A DNA stretch of 64,000 bases from Croceivirga sp. (lineage in GTDB: Bacteria > Bacteroidota > Bacteroidia > Flavobacteriales > Flavobacteriaceae), in assembly GCA_028284665.1 (NCBI GenBank), contig JANQRG010000029.1:1-64000 (forward strand), given 5' to 3'. Below, piece by piece: positions 16,941 through 25,324 of this stretch. The notes beneath the pieces were generated by a model, which was not told the origin of the DNA, ran no database searches, and worked only from the letters and a program-made list of their open reading frames with translations. Both the position numbers and the translations under genes were made by a program. Within the stretch, counting starts at the first letter, position 1. Each line of letters opens with the position of its first letter.

Positions 16941-17831
16941 TTACTGTAATACCTTTTTTAGCTGGTTACGGTATTCCGATGGATTTTGCCCGGTAAACGC
17001 TTTAAAGGATTTATTAAAATGCGAAAAGTTGTTAAAACCGCTTTCGAAACAGACCTCAGTAATACTCAAGGGTTGTTCCGCCAACAATTTAGAGGCATGT
17101 ACCAAACGATACTCGCTAACAAATTGCGTAAAAGTCTTATTTGTGATCTTTTTAAAATACCTACAGAATGAAGGCACCGTCATGCTTACGGTATCTGCAA
17201 TTTCTTCTAAACTTATAGGATCTTTAAAATTGGCCTTAACGTGATTAAAAACAACGTTGATCCGGTCATTGTCCTTTAGCTCGCTCTGCATGGTAAAACC
17301 TTCTGCATTAAGGACCTTGTAGTCCTCCGAGTAGCCCAATTCATTTAGAATATTCAAGATCGATAGTAGTCGCTGAAAATCAGATTGATATTCCATTACT
17401 TCCATCTTTTCCCCAATTTTGGTTTTGGTCTTACCGCTAAAAGCAATACCATTTTTTGCAATATCCAGAAGTTTTTGGATTTTGGCCATTTCCGGGATAT
17501 CGAAAAAGTCATTTCCTAAGAAATCTTCCTTCATATGGATAACGGTCTGCCTTTTATTCCCCGTATTTTTATCCATAAAACCGCAATGGGGGAGATTAGA
17601 CCCAATCAAAATCAAGTCGCCTTCCTGGTAATAGGATACGTGGCTACCGATCTGACGTTTTCCCGTCCCACCATTTACAAATACAAGCTCAATTTCCGGG
17701 TGGTAATGCCAAATAGTATGGTCTTTAGCACTCTCTTTATCATAAGTATTATAGGCGAAGGAATTCCCAAAATTAGGTTCAATCGCTTCTAAAGTAGGTT
17801 TTTGTTTCTTTTGTTCCATAACAGTATTCAT
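16941..17831 (-). CDS. AraC family transcriptional regulator
   Basis: 296 residues. The N-terminal part (~35-110) is a cupin sensor (IWHYHPEIELVFVNGGTGKR, then EGDLILIGSNLPHCGF), and the C-terminal ~100 residues contain two helix-turn-helix units (ISLEEIADTVSMTVPSFCRY and SITEVCFESGFNNFSHFNKS) ending in the family signature GQNPSEYR. Likely a sugar- or metabolite-responsive activator. The ATG at 17831 has an in-frame alternative at 17819 (MEQKK). It is transcribed divergently from the small secreted protein at 18030 and followed by the AlkB-like gene. Confidence 0.93.
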   Translation of the reverse strand: MNTVMEQKKQKPTLEAIEPNFGNSFAYNTYDKESAKDHTIWHYHPEIELVFVNGGTGKRQIGSHVSYYQEGDLILIGSNLPHCGFMDKNTGNKRQTVIHMKEDFLGNDFFDIPEMAKIQKLLDIAKNGIAFSGKTKTKIGEKMEVMEYQSDFQRLLSILNILNELGYSEDYKVLNAEGFTMQSELKDNDRINVVFNHVKANFKDPISLEEIADTVSMTVPSFCRYFKKITNKTFTQFVSEYRLVHASKLLAEQPLSITEVCFESGFNNFSHFNKSFKAFTGQNPSEYRNQLKKVLQ

Positions 17832-17986
17832 ACGATAAAATTACTGTGGGTGGATTTCTGTAATATGTGCAAAATTAACTAAAAAGTATGCAATATTACC
17901 TTTTAAGAAGATTTAACAGATTTTCAAGGGTAAAATACCACAGAAATTGGAAAAATCTGTGGTAGAATCAATGTGGTTTCCAGCTG

Positions 17987-17994
17987 TATGTTTG
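17987..17994 (+). promoter_or_regulatory. -7 promoter motif for the small secreted protein
   Basis: TATGTTTG fits TAnnTTTG exactly and lies 35 bases before the ATG at 18030. No TTG is at the preferred -33 distance, so an activator may be needed. Confidence 0.45.
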
Positions 17995-18029
17995 TACTGT
18001 AAAATTTACAAATCAAAAAAGCGAGTGTT

Positions 18030-18401
18030 ATGAAACGAATTCTAAGAAACGCAGTAGTAGTAGCTTTAATGTTTGCCGGGACGGCAGGTATAGCTAACGG
18101 ACCTAAAAAAGCTTTTGGAAAAAAAGGAAATGAGGTAGAAAAGAACCTTATCGCTGTTGAAGCTGATCCTGTATTCACTAAAAAAGGGAACAAATTATTT
18201 ATGAATTTGTTGAATCTTGATCAGGAAAAAGTAACGATTAAAGTCGTTGATAGCGAAGGAAGAATCGTATACATTGAAACTTTTAAAGGGGATTTGGTTA
18301 TCGAAAAAGCATTCAACTTTGAAAATGCTTTCGAGAACAAATACACTGTTCTAGTTGTAGAGGCCAACGAAACTTTTAAAGAAGTAGTAGAAGTAAAGTA
18401 G
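18030..18401 (+). CDS. Small secreted protein, monocistronic
   Basis: 123 residues. Signal peptide to about residue 23 (VVALMFAGTAGIANG), then a Lys-rich linker (KKAFGKKGNE) and a single beta-sandwich-like domain (LFMNLLNLDQEKVTIKVVD, SEGRIVYIETFKGD, YTVLVVEANETFKE). The strand pattern resembles the type A sorting-domain fold found at the ends of type IX cargoes, but here it makes up the whole mature protein. It has its own -7 motif and a strong terminator, so it is probably expressed alone and well. Function unknown. Confidence 0.85.
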   Translation: MKRILRNAVVVALMFAGTAGIANGPKKAFGKKGNEVEKNLIAVEADPVFTKKGNKLFMNLLNLDQEKVTIKVVDSEGRIVYIETFKGDLVIEKAFNFENAFENKYTVLVVEANETFKEVVEVK

Positions 18402-18436
18402 TAGTTTACGTTTAGTTAATTTATTTCAGTGAAAGG

Positions 18437-18464
18437 GCCCTGGTAGTAGTACCAGGGCTTTTTT
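18437..18464 (+). terminator. Rho-independent terminator after the small secreted protein
   Basis: GCCCTGGTA and TACCAGGGC form a perfect 9-bp stem around a GTAG loop, followed by TTTTTT. It also stands just beyond the stop of the convergent MOSC gene, whose coding frame overlaps the T tract. Confidence 0.9.
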
Positions 18465-19095
18465 ATAGTCGCTTTTTCAATAGTTCCCTTTTTTCTTCTC
18501 GAATGCTTTCATTTGCGACAGCCATTCTGATCCAGGAAGGATTGTCGGACTGGCGGTTTAATAACTGATTATATTGCTGTACTGTGAGTGGGATCTGCGA
18601 TTGTTCTAGTAGCTCTAACGTGTCGCCGCTAGATACATTTCCTTCGGTAAGGATCCGTACATAAGTGCCTGGATGTCCATAGTCTATAAACTCTTTTAAT
18701 ACTTTTTGAGTGCCAAACTTAATACCCAGTTTATAACAGGGTTGTCGGGGTTCGGATACTTGGACTACAGCATCGCCAACTTTGTAGACGTCCCCAATAC
18801 GGATTCTATTTTCATCCAATCCAGCTACTGTTAGGTTCTCTCCAAACATCCCCCAGTTCCAGTCGAGGGAGGAATATTTTTCCTTCCAATAATCATAATA
18901 ATCTGCCGAGAAAAGATAGCAGGCCTTATGCTCCCCGCCATGGTGCTTTCTATCGATCACCGCATCGTTTTTCACATCTTCCTTTCCCAAATAAATAGGA
19001 GTGTTTGTAGGATTCTTATAAATCCCTGTTTGTATCTCTCTGCCCCTCCAACTTACCGTTCTCGGACGGGCAATGTTTGTACTCACAATTTTCAT
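18463..19095 (-). CDS. MOSC domain protein (YiiM-like)
   Basis: 210 residues. The MOSC core is recognised by DRKHHGGEHKACYLFS, WGMFGENLTVAGLDE, RIGDVYKVGDAVVQVSEPR and the conserved Cys in QPCYKLG; a YiiM-type C-terminal helical tail follows. MOSC proteins carry or transfer sulfur on a Cys and use molybdenum cofactor; YiiM-type members detoxify N-hydroxylated bases. Cytoplasmic, no signal peptide. Its promoter side faces the terminator of the downstream-oriented DUF6249-like gene, so it is a single-gene unit. Confidence 0.92.
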   Translation of the reverse strand: MKIVSTNIARPRTVSWRGREIQTGIYKNPTNTPIYLGKEDVKNDAVIDRKHHGGEHKACYLFSADYYDYWKEKYSSLDWNWGMFGENLTVAGLDENRIRIGDVYKVGDAVVQVSEPRQPCYKLGIKFGTQKVLKEFIDYGHPGTYVRILTEGNVSSGDTLELLEQSQIPLTVQQYNQLLNRQSDNPSWIRMAVANESIREEKRELLKKRL

Positions 19096-19105
19096 GTTAG
19101 GAAGA

Positions 19106-19135
19106 TAAAAAAAACCACCGAGGTCATCGGTGGTT
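19106..19135 (-). terminator. Rho-independent terminator after the DUF6249-like gene
   Basis: Minus-strand reading: AACCACCG, a 7-base loop, CGGTGGTT, then TTTTTT. It lies 25 bases downstream of the stop at 19160 and before the MOSC gene start. Confidence 0.82.
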
Positions 19136-19159
19136 CTTATTGTAAAAGAAGTGATTTGT

Positions 19160-19513
19160 TTAGTCTTTTTGCTCCAGTTTTTTGGTAACGTTGAAGCCGA
19201 TCAAAAGGCCCACACCTGCCAAAGTAATAATCGTTCCGGGATAAGCCACCCCATCATGGACACCTAATAGCTCCGCCAACGTAGCCGCCAGGAAGATAGC
19301 CAAGCCGACGCTGATCAGTAAAATAGCAAAATTGATAAGGAATATTTTCCAGGAAGGAACATATCCCTGGGCTTTGGCCCGGGTAAAAATATTGGCGTCT
19401 ACTCCTTTTTCAATGAGTGCTAAACGCTCTTTGTTTCTGGTAGAAAAGTAGAGATACACTATTGCAAAAATTGTAAGGAAAAAACTTACTGGAATAAGTA
19501 TTGCTGCTGCCAT
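19160..19513 (-). CDS. Two-helix membrane protein, DUF6249-like
   Basis: 117 residues. An N-terminal transmembrane helix (~4-24), a short charged segment with RNKERLALIEKG (a recurring motif of this Bacteroidota family), then two further hydrophobic helices (~57-80 and ~92-107) and a Lys-rich end. It is transcribed divergently from the ECF sigma factor gene with about 130 bases between. Proteins of this type are frequently encoded next to ECF sigma factors in flavobacteria, but their role is unknown. Confidence 0.8.
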   Translation of the reverse strand: MAAAILIPVSFFLTIFAIVYLYFSTRNKERLALIEKGVDANIFTRAKAQGYVPSWKIFLINFAILLISVGLAIFLAATLAELLGVHDGVAYPGTIITLAGVGLLIGFNVTKKLEQKD

Positions 19514-19645
19514 GATACTAGTTTTTAATTGATAAATAAACTCTTTTGCCTCTTATGACGATGGATCTGTTGTTAAGGTTACACCTAAGAAAGTTTTTTT
19601 AGATTTAAGTAACCTTTAGTACGTCATTATCGTCAAAAGGATATA

Positions 19646-20224
19646 ATGGAACAGGACAACCAACCCGATATTGCAGCCATCCTGCAAGGAGATGCAAGAG
19701 CATTTTCTGCATTGGTGGATAATTATAAGAATATGGTATATACGGTTGCCTTGAGAATGCTGAAAAATTCGGAAGAAGCTGAAGAAGTGGCACAGGATAC
19801 TTTTATTAAAGTATTTAAGTCCTTAAAACGTTTCAAGGGAGATTCAAAACTTTCTACTTGGATTTATAGGATAGCCTATAACACCTGCTTGGACAAATTG
19901 AAAAGCAAAAGTCGGGAAAGGAATACAATTGATATTGAAAATATTGGCAGTATGGAATTGCAGCCTGTGGAAAATGCCCTGGATATAATGGTAAGATCCG
20001 AAAGACAGGCATTGCTTAGAGCTTGCGTACAACAGTTAGCTCCTAAAGATGCGGCTTTACTGACACTTTTCTATTTTGAAGAGAAAAATCTCAACGAGTT
20101 GGGAAAAATCCTAAAAATGAAGGAAAGTGCTGTGAAAGTAGGATTGTTTCGAGCGAGAGGTCGTTTGGCAAAAATTGTAAAGAAATCAATGGAATCAGAA
20201 ATGATAAAGCATTATGAAAGATGA
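19646..20224 (+). CDS. ECF-type RNA polymerase sigma factor
   Basis: 192 residues. Region 2 is visible as MVYTVALRMLKNSEEAEEVA-QDTFIKVF, with STWIYRIAYNTCLDKLK closing it, and region 4 as LLTLFYFEEKNLNELGKILK followed by VKVGLFRARGRL. Sigma-70 family group 4, without regions 1 and 3. It would direct RNA polymerase to its own promoters, probably including its operon. The stop overlaps the next gene by 11 bases. The partner gene encodes a membrane protein with the position and topology of an anti-sigma factor. Confidence 0.95.
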   Translation: MEQDNQPDIAAILQGDARAFSALVDNYKNMVYTVALRMLKNSEEAEEVAQDTFIKVFKSLKRFKGDSKLSTWIYRIAYNTCLDKLKSKSRERNTIDIENIGSMELQPVENALDIMVRSERQALLRACVQQLAPKDAALLTLFYFEEKNLNELGKILKMKESAVKVGLFRARGRLAKIVKKSMESEMIKHYER

Positions 20225-20612
20225 GAAAGCACTAGAAAAGTTGGTGGATACCCTTTTTGAAGAGGATCAGTTAGCTTCCCCGTCGCCGGATTTTACCAAG
20301 AATGTAATGGCGAAATTGGAACAGGAGGAAACGCAAAGGATAAGGTATGCTCATCAGCTGCCCAAATGGCCCTTGCTAATTCCGGCAGCCTTCTTTGTTG
20401 TATGCGTTATCTACGTTTTGAATAAAATGGGCGTTGGCGCCTCTCAACCGGATTATCTTACTTTTTTCAGGGACATTAACCTGGGGGTTTTAGAGTTCAG
20501 CAGTCAATTTAATTTTTCGGATGCTTTGGGCTACTCTGTTGCTATCATCTGTTTGGCAATTTGTTTTCAGGTTATAGTACTCAAAAGACAGTTGGATCAG
20601 CGATTTGCCTAG
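20214..20612 (+). CDS. Membrane protein, candidate anti-sigma factor
   Basis: 132 residues. The ~50-residue N-terminal part is cytoplasmic and charged (KDEKALEKLVDTLFEEDQL), then one helix (~51-69), an outside loop of about 35 residues and a second helix (~104-123) ending in a basic tail (KRQLDQRFA). The N terminus lacks the HxxxCxxC zinc motif of classic ZAS anti-sigma factors. Its position, overlapping the sigma gene by 11 bases, is the main reason for the call. The stop (TAG 20610-20612) shares CTAG with the stop of the convergent DoxX gene. Confidence 0.7.
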   Translation: MKDEKALEKLVDTLFEEDQLASPSPDFTKNVMAKLEQEETQRIRYAHQLPKWPLLIPAAFFVVCVIYVLNKMGVGASQPDYLTFFRDINLGVLEFSSQFNFSDALGYSVAIICLAICFQVIVLKRQLDQRFA

Positions 20613-20974
20613 AACTGCAAGTACCAGTATCCCCAATACATCAATCCAAACTGTAAAGGAAGGCGTAGCCATAAGATCCATTTTGGTACTCCGGCAGCGG
20701 CTTCCTCTCCGCTAAGCATATAAAAGTGCACCGAAAGGAATAGGAACAGCATTGCAATAATCCCGTAGATCGCTATGTTTTTGGTTCCCGGCCAACATAA
20801 GGCAAGACCCAGTAAGATCTCAACCACCCCGCTCAAGTATATCAAAAACTTGGGATAGGGAAGATATTTTGGCATGATCCGCAAATAGGCCTTTGGGAAA
20901 ACGAAATGTAGTATCCCCGTAAGGATATACATCCCTGCCATAAGATAAAGGTGCCAGGGCATACTATCAGTCAT
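20609..20974 (-). CDS. DoxX-like membrane protein
   Basis: 121 residues from ATG 20974 (MTDSMPWHLYLMAGMYILTG); the longer frame to 21019 would run deep into the preceding gene, while the chosen start overlaps that gene's stop by 8 bases (ATGACTGA). Four hydrophobic helices, with FVFPKAYLRIMPKYLPYPK after the first and the loop SGVVEILLGLAL, match DoxX/MauE-type proteins. The function of this subgroup is unknown; some are linked to thiol or quinone redox. It is the last gene of the LytTR operon. Confidence 0.85.
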   Translation of the reverse strand: MTDSMPWHLYLMAGMYILTGILHFVFPKAYLRIMPKYLPYPKFLIYLSGVVEILLGLALCWPGTKNIAIYGIIAMLFLFLSVHFYMLSGEEAAAGVPKWILWLRLPLQFGLMYWGYWYLQF

Positions 20975-22304
20975 TTTTAAAGTACCAGAAAGGAATAGAT
21001 TCTTGGGTAATTTCAACAATAGTATCTTCTTCTTTGCGCTTCCTTTTGAGCAATAACATATGCTTACCCTCGGCTAAAGGTTTAATATTTAAAAAAGTTT
21101 CAAATCCTAAATGGTCCTTGGTATCGGTGGTAACGATGAACTCACTGTCCAGTTCCAGTGTATCGATTTTAAAAGAATACATGATATTCAGGGTCTCCAG
21201 ATATTTCTTTCGAATACTATCTTTCTGTCGCCTGGTGGTAATTTTATCATCCCAGTCGGTGGAGAATTTGATACTGGAAGATAATCCTCGGCGGTCTTTC
21301 TTAGGTTTTAATGAATCGTTGAAAGCAAAAATCCGTTCTTCTATGCTTTCGGAATACGGCATGAACACCTGTAAGTGTCCGGTCGTTATTACCTTTGAGG
21401 GTATAACGGCTTCTCCCGGATAGTCACTGTCTTCTGTCATCATATCCCAATAGTTTTCTTTGTTGGCAAAAATAGAGGAGGAATTTCTATCCCGTTCCAT
21501 ATAGTTGGAATTTCGGTATTCTATCCCGGTAAGAAAAAGTATCAAAATGTAAATAGGGGTGAGTAAGAGGATCAATCGTTTTCCAAACCGATTGTCCAAA
21601 AAGTTATACACCAGAGGACGATAAAGAAAGGAAAGGGTAAGGAAGCCGAATACCCAATAGATGGGGAAGTATACCCGGGATACCCATTTATTTCGTTTTA
21701 AAAGGCCTTGGGTAATAAAATCGAAAAAGACGATAAACATTCCGAAAGCCAAAAAAAACATTACTCCGCTTCCCACACCTTTGGAAAGCCAGCCTGGTAG
21801 CGACTCATTGTCTATTACGTAATTGGCCACCAGTACAATAACTACCATGACTATAGTAAAGGCCAACACATAAAAGATCAGCAGGAACGAAATGGCAAAT
21901 AGTACGCTACAGTAGTTTTCCAGGTTGGCAATATAGCGGTCAAAAGAGACAATACGTTTTTTGAGATACTTCTTAAAACGTTCACTGTAGCGCAGGTTTT
22001 CAAATTCTATGTCTCCTGAAACATAGCGCAACCCCAAGGCGCCTATCCAAAGCCCGCGGAGGACTACGTGAAGTAATAAATTAAACACAAGAATGGAACA
22101 GGCTACGTACAATACCAGATAGATTACAAAACTGTAGATCTGCCCATTGTTCTGGGCATTGACCATTTCCACTTTAAGGGGGTCATAGGCAGTAAAAAGC
22201 CCGAATATGGCAAATCCGGAAATAATAAGTTCCAACTCCCAGCTCTGTTGTTGCAGGGAGTCCAATAGCTTTTTAAAGGCAGGACTTTTGTAGTCGTTGC
22301 TCAT
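20967..22304 (-). CDS. Six-helix membrane protein of unknown function
   Basis: 445 residues. Hydrophobic helices at about 24-40, 57-80, 134-163, 178-198, 211-227 and 243-260, followed by a soluble C-terminal domain of about 185 residues that is Lys/Asp-rich and ends FLNIKPLAEGKHMLLLKRKR. The region between helices 2 and 3 (RYSERFKKYLKKR) is strongly basic and probably cytoplasmic. No catalytic or transport motif is recognised. It starts 34 bases after the stop of the LytTR gene and overlaps the DoxX gene, so it belongs to the same operon. Confidence 0.82.
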   Translation of the reverse strand: MSNDYKSPAFKKLLDSLQQQSWELELIISGFAIFGLFTAYDPLKVEMVNAQNNGQIYSFVIYLVLYVACSILVFNLLLHVVLRGLWIGALGLRYVSGDIEFENLRYSERFKKYLKKRIVSFDRYIANLENYCSVLFAISFLLIFYVLAFTIVMVVIVLVANYVIDNESLPGWLSKGVGSGVMFFLAFGMFIVFFDFITQGLLKRNKWVSRVYFPIYWVFGFLTLSFLYRPLVYNFLDNRFGKRLILLLTPIYILILFLTGIEYRNSNYMERDRNSSSIFANKENYWDMMTEDSDYPGEAVIPSKVITTGHLQVFMPYSESIEERIFAFNDSLKPKKDRRGLSSSIKFSTDWDDKITTRRQKDSIRKKYLETLNIMYSFKIDTLELDSEFIVTTDTKDHLGFETFLNIKPLAEGKHMLLLKRKRKEEDTIVEITQESIPFWYFKND

Positions 22305-22338
22305 AGGAAGGCATATTTATCCCCAAGATAATCACAAT

Positions 22339-23148
22339 TTAGATTTCCTTGGTTTTGGGTTGCAGGACCTCCATAAGGGAAGCGCGATAGGTTTTGCTAA
22401 TAGGAATGGTTCGATTGTCCCGCATAACCAGCTCGGTAGCGGAAAATGAGGTAATGTTTATCGGATTCACAATGAAGGAACGATGTGTGCGATGAAATCC
22501 ATAGACTTTGAGTTCATCTTCTGCGGCTTTCATCCTTTTAAAACACATATAACCTTTGGTATAGGTCACATAGTTGATGTATTCTCCTTTAGCTTCAAGG
22601 TAAACAATATCTTGTGGCAACAGGCGTACGGTTTTACCTTCGCTCCTGATCTGTAGTGGAGGTTGCAAAGGTTCCCCTTCATTTTTCGTTAGCGTAACAT
22701 ATTCCTGTTTCGCGGCCAGGCCCCATTCATAAATGGAGTAGCTATAACCCAAAAAAATAAAGATTGCCGAGGTCACAAACAAAAAGACGGTTGCCCGCGC
22801 TGGATAATGAAATACGGTCCAATCCGGAAGGTAATGTTGAAGAATGAAGTAGACGATTAAAAACCGTAGAACGGTAAACGCCAAAGCAAAAGACCAGAAT
22901 TGAAGTCTTGGGAATTTTTTGGATTTACTAAGCTTGAAATAACCAATACTTAACATGCCTACCACCTCCGCGGTCAGCAAGAGTGCGAGAAGCAATGCTT
23001 CCAATAGGTTAAAAAAGTCCCGATAATAGTTCCAGGCAGCTAGGGTTAGCAGCAGACTCCAGAAAACCGATTTTTTTCCAAGCGAATTCAATCGTAACCA
23101 TTTTATTGAAAATTTAGGCGTGTTCATTGAAAAGCGAGTTGGCACCAT
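22339..23148 (-). CDS. Membrane-anchored LytTR transcriptional regulator
   Basis: 269 residues. Four hydrophobic helices (about 27-41, 48-71, 83-104, 118-139) precede a LytTR DNA-binding domain at ~163-265, recognised by DIVYLEAKGEYINYVT, then FHRTHRSFIVNP and ISKTYR. There is no receiver domain, so the membrane part probably acts directly as a sensor. An alternative start is ATG 23127 (MNTPKFS), which leaves all helices intact. Its operon with the six-helix protein and the DoxX protein suggests it controls or responds to them. Confidence 0.9.
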   Translation of the reverse strand: MVPTRFSMNTPKFSIKWLRLNSLGKKSVFWSLLLTLAAWNYYRDFFNLLEALLLALLLTAEVVGMLSIGYFKLSKSKKFPRLQFWSFALAFTVLRFLIVYFILQHYLPDWTVFHYPARATVFLFVTSAIFIFLGYSYSIYEWGLAAKQEYVTLTKNEGEPLQPPLQIRSEGKTVRLLPQDIVYLEAKGEYINYVTYTKGYMCFKRMKAAEDELKVYGFHRTHRSFIVNPINITSFSATELVMRDNRTIPISKTYRASLMEVLQPKTKEI

Positions 23149-23237
23149 ACCAGGGGCATGGATTCTGATGTTCTTTGCAAAGGGAAATCATTCAATGAAA
23201 TTTATCAATAATAGTTTAATCCTTAAAGTTTAAGAAC

Positions 23238-23753
23238 ATGAGAAAAGCAATTCTTTTTGTAACCCTTTTAAGTTTTCATGCGCTGCTATCGGGGCAAAGC
23301 AATCGATTTGAAGGACGGGTTATACCAGCTGAAGAGGTGCCAGCTTCGGTACTTGCTTCTCAGGAGAACAACTTCACTGGAAAAAAGGTAGTACGTTGGC
23401 GTTTTCAACGTTCCACAGGGGTTAAGGGAAATAGTATTGACCGTTATGTGGTCACTATGAAAGAGGGTAAACGTCCTTTGAGTAATGCTCGATATGCTCC
23501 TGATGGAGAGCTCATTTACTATGCTGAGTACTATAGCCCAAAAACAATTCCTGACTTTTTGGTACCTGATCTCCGGGAAAATTTTCCAGGGCAACGCGCT
23601 ACCGGAGGGACCCATATCAAATTGTACAAAACCAAAAAAGAGTACTATCGTATTCGGTTAAAAAAGGGAAGTACGGTAACTTATGTGTTCTACAATAAGA
23701 ATGGGAATCAAGTAGATCGGAACAAATTGCCTGCGGACGCTAATTTTGAGTAA
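23238..23753 (+). CDS. Secreted PepSY-like protein
   Basis: 171 residues. Signal peptide to about residue 19 (HALLSGQ). Two repeats of a PepSY-like unit can be seen: IPAEEVPASVLASQEN with VVRWRF and VVTMKEGKRP-ARYAPDGELIYYAEYY, then IPDFLVPDLRENFPGQ with YYRIRLKKGS-VTYVFYNKNGN. The VP-x-x-V-x-x-x-F and YxxxxDGxLxY pattern is that of the BLIP-like PepSY family in Bacteroidota, which is periplasmic and of unknown role. It starts 26 bases before the next gene and is oppositely oriented to the LytTR gene. Confidence 0.8.
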   Translation: MRKAILFVTLLSFHALLSGQSNRFEGRVIPAEEVPASVLASQENNFTGKKVVRWRFQRSTGVKGNSIDRYVVTMKEGKRPLSNARYAPDGELIYYAEYYSPKTIPDFLVPDLRENFPGQRATGGTHIKLYKTKKEYYRIRLKKGSTVTYVFYNKNGNQVDRNKLPADANFE

Positions 23754-23779
23754 ACACCACCAATTTCAAGACATTTCTA

Positions 23780-25255
23780 ATGAAAGCTGCGAACTCCCTG
23801 ATCTTCTTTTTGACGATTGTACTGCACTACAGCTTTTCACAATCTGTTGAACCGCCCTTCAATCCGTATTTAGCCAATTCTCCATGGCCTACTTACCACG
23901 GGAATAGCTACCGGCAAGCCAATACCATATTTGCTGGCCCTACAAATGCGGATGAGGTGACGGTTAAAATACTAAAGGGGATAAAAGGGGGGACCTCGCC
24001 CTGGACGTATTTATCCGAAAAGTATCCCAATGGACAGCGGGTACTGCTGCAATCCAATGCAACCCATTTTTACAAGATGATAGATGACAAACAGGGATTG
24101 CGTATCGTCTCCAAACTCAAAATTGATGGTGATTGGTTGAAATCTTTTGGATGGAACTTACTGCAGACCAAAGGGAATGTATGGTATACGTATGATCCCA
24201 AATACAATCCTAAAAAGGGACAGACCACTAAATTGTTCAAGATTACCGATGCGCAGCCGGCTAATCCCTATTCCAGGTTGGTAGTTCTTGACACTTTTGA
24301 TTTTGGAGATTACGGCATTAAAAAAGTACAACACTACGGGATCAATTATCGCGGAGAGATCGCTTTTTATTCCAGCAATACCAAGCAGGTGGAAGACGCT
24401 ATTTTTGGAATCATTACACCGGATTTTAAGGTATTGGATACGTTACGGGTAAAAGCTTTACCGGATGAACTTTTTGGTCATAATGCCTTTCCCATAGATG
24501 AGCATAATTCCATGTATGTGGTCACCACAAAGCGTATGATCCGTGTAGATTGGGATGGGGACCAACTTGCCATTGGTTTCGAGGCGTTTTACGATTTTGT
24601 GAAAGACGGTCCTACCGGAACCTTTGCAGAAGGTAGCGGAACCACACCCACCCTAATGGGCTACAGCAAAGGACAGGATAAATTGATTATTGTTGCTGAT
24701 GGCCATAAACAAAACAACCTATTGGCATTTTGGCGGGAAATCCCGAAAGATTGGAATGGACTGCCTGGTGAGGACATTCGCTTGGCAGGAAAACTACAAC
24801 TTCCTGCAGCAAGGCGGTTTAGCAATAAGTTTCAATCCATAGAGAATTCTCCCACGGTATATGGCTATGATGTGGCCATTGCGCAGTTTAACGGTTTCTT
24901 AGGGCAGGGAAAAAAACCACTTAAAGGGGTACAAAAGATTCGCTGGAACACCGAAAAGGACCGATTTGAATTACAGTGGGTAAATACCGAGATCAACATG
25001 AATGGGGTCCTTACCTATAGCAAAGGCTCTAATATGGTATACGGCAGTGGGAGGGAAGACAAGTGCAATTATTACTACTATGGGTTGGACTGGGAGACAG
25101 GGGAACTCCGATTTCGAAAACACCTTGGAAAATACTGCAAATGGCTGAAGAACCCTTACGATGATGGCGGATGTCAACAAATCATTGACGAGGAGGGTAA
25201 TCTTTATTTTGCGGGAGGCGCATCTTTAGTTAAGCTGGAAAACGTTACCCAATAA
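23780..25255 (+). CDS. Secreted beta-propeller-like protein
   Basis: 491 residues. Signal peptide to about residue 20 (VLHYSFSQ). The body has repeating strand pairs with W-x-G or D-x-x-G turns (GIKGGTSPW, VVTTKRMIRVDWDGD, NGVLTYSKGSNMVYGSGRED, LDWETGELRFRKHLG) of the kind seen in PQQ-binding-like or quinoprotein-type propellers. Cysteines appear in a small cluster at the C terminus (DKCNYYYYG, GKYCKWLK, GGCQQI). No enzymatic motif is seen. It is followed by a strong terminator and cotranscribed with the PepSY-like gene. Function unknown; a ligand-binding periplasmic or surface role is plausible. Confidence 0.78.
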   Translation: MKAANSLIFFLTIVLHYSFSQSVEPPFNPYLANSPWPTYHGNSYRQANTIFAGPTNADEVTVKILKGIKGGTSPWTYLSEKYPNGQRVLLQSNATHFYKMIDDKQGLRIVSKLKIDGDWLKSFGWNLLQTKGNVWYTYDPKYNPKKGQTTKLFKITDAQPANPYSRLVVLDTFDFGDYGIKKVQHYGINYRGEIAFYSSNTKQVEDAIFGIITPDFKVLDTLRVKALPDELFGHNAFPIDEHNSMYVVTTKRMIRVDWDGDQLAIGFEAFYDFVKDGPTGTFAEGSGTTPTLMGYSKGQDKLIIVADGHKQNNLLAFWREIPKDWNGLPGEDIRLAGKLQLPAARRFSNKFQSIENSPTVYGYDVAIAQFNGFLGQGKKPLKGVQKIRWNTEKDRFELQWVNTEINMNGVLTYSKGSNMVYGSGREDKCNYYYYGLDWETGELRFRKHLGKYCKWLKNPYDDGGCQQIIDEEGNLYFAGGASLVKLENVTQ

Positions 25256-25261
25256 AAAGCA

Positions 25262-25289
25262 AAACCGCTTTGTTTTTGCAAAGCGGTTT
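25262..25289. terminator. Bidirectional terminator between propeller gene and htpG
   Basis: AAACCGCTTTG pairs with CAAAGCGGTTT (11 bp) around a TTTTTG loop. The preceding A tract and following TTT allow use in both directions, fitting its place between two convergent genes. Confidence 0.8.
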
Positions 25290-25324
25290 ACTACATATAT
25301 AGAATTCCCAATAGGAATGATGGC

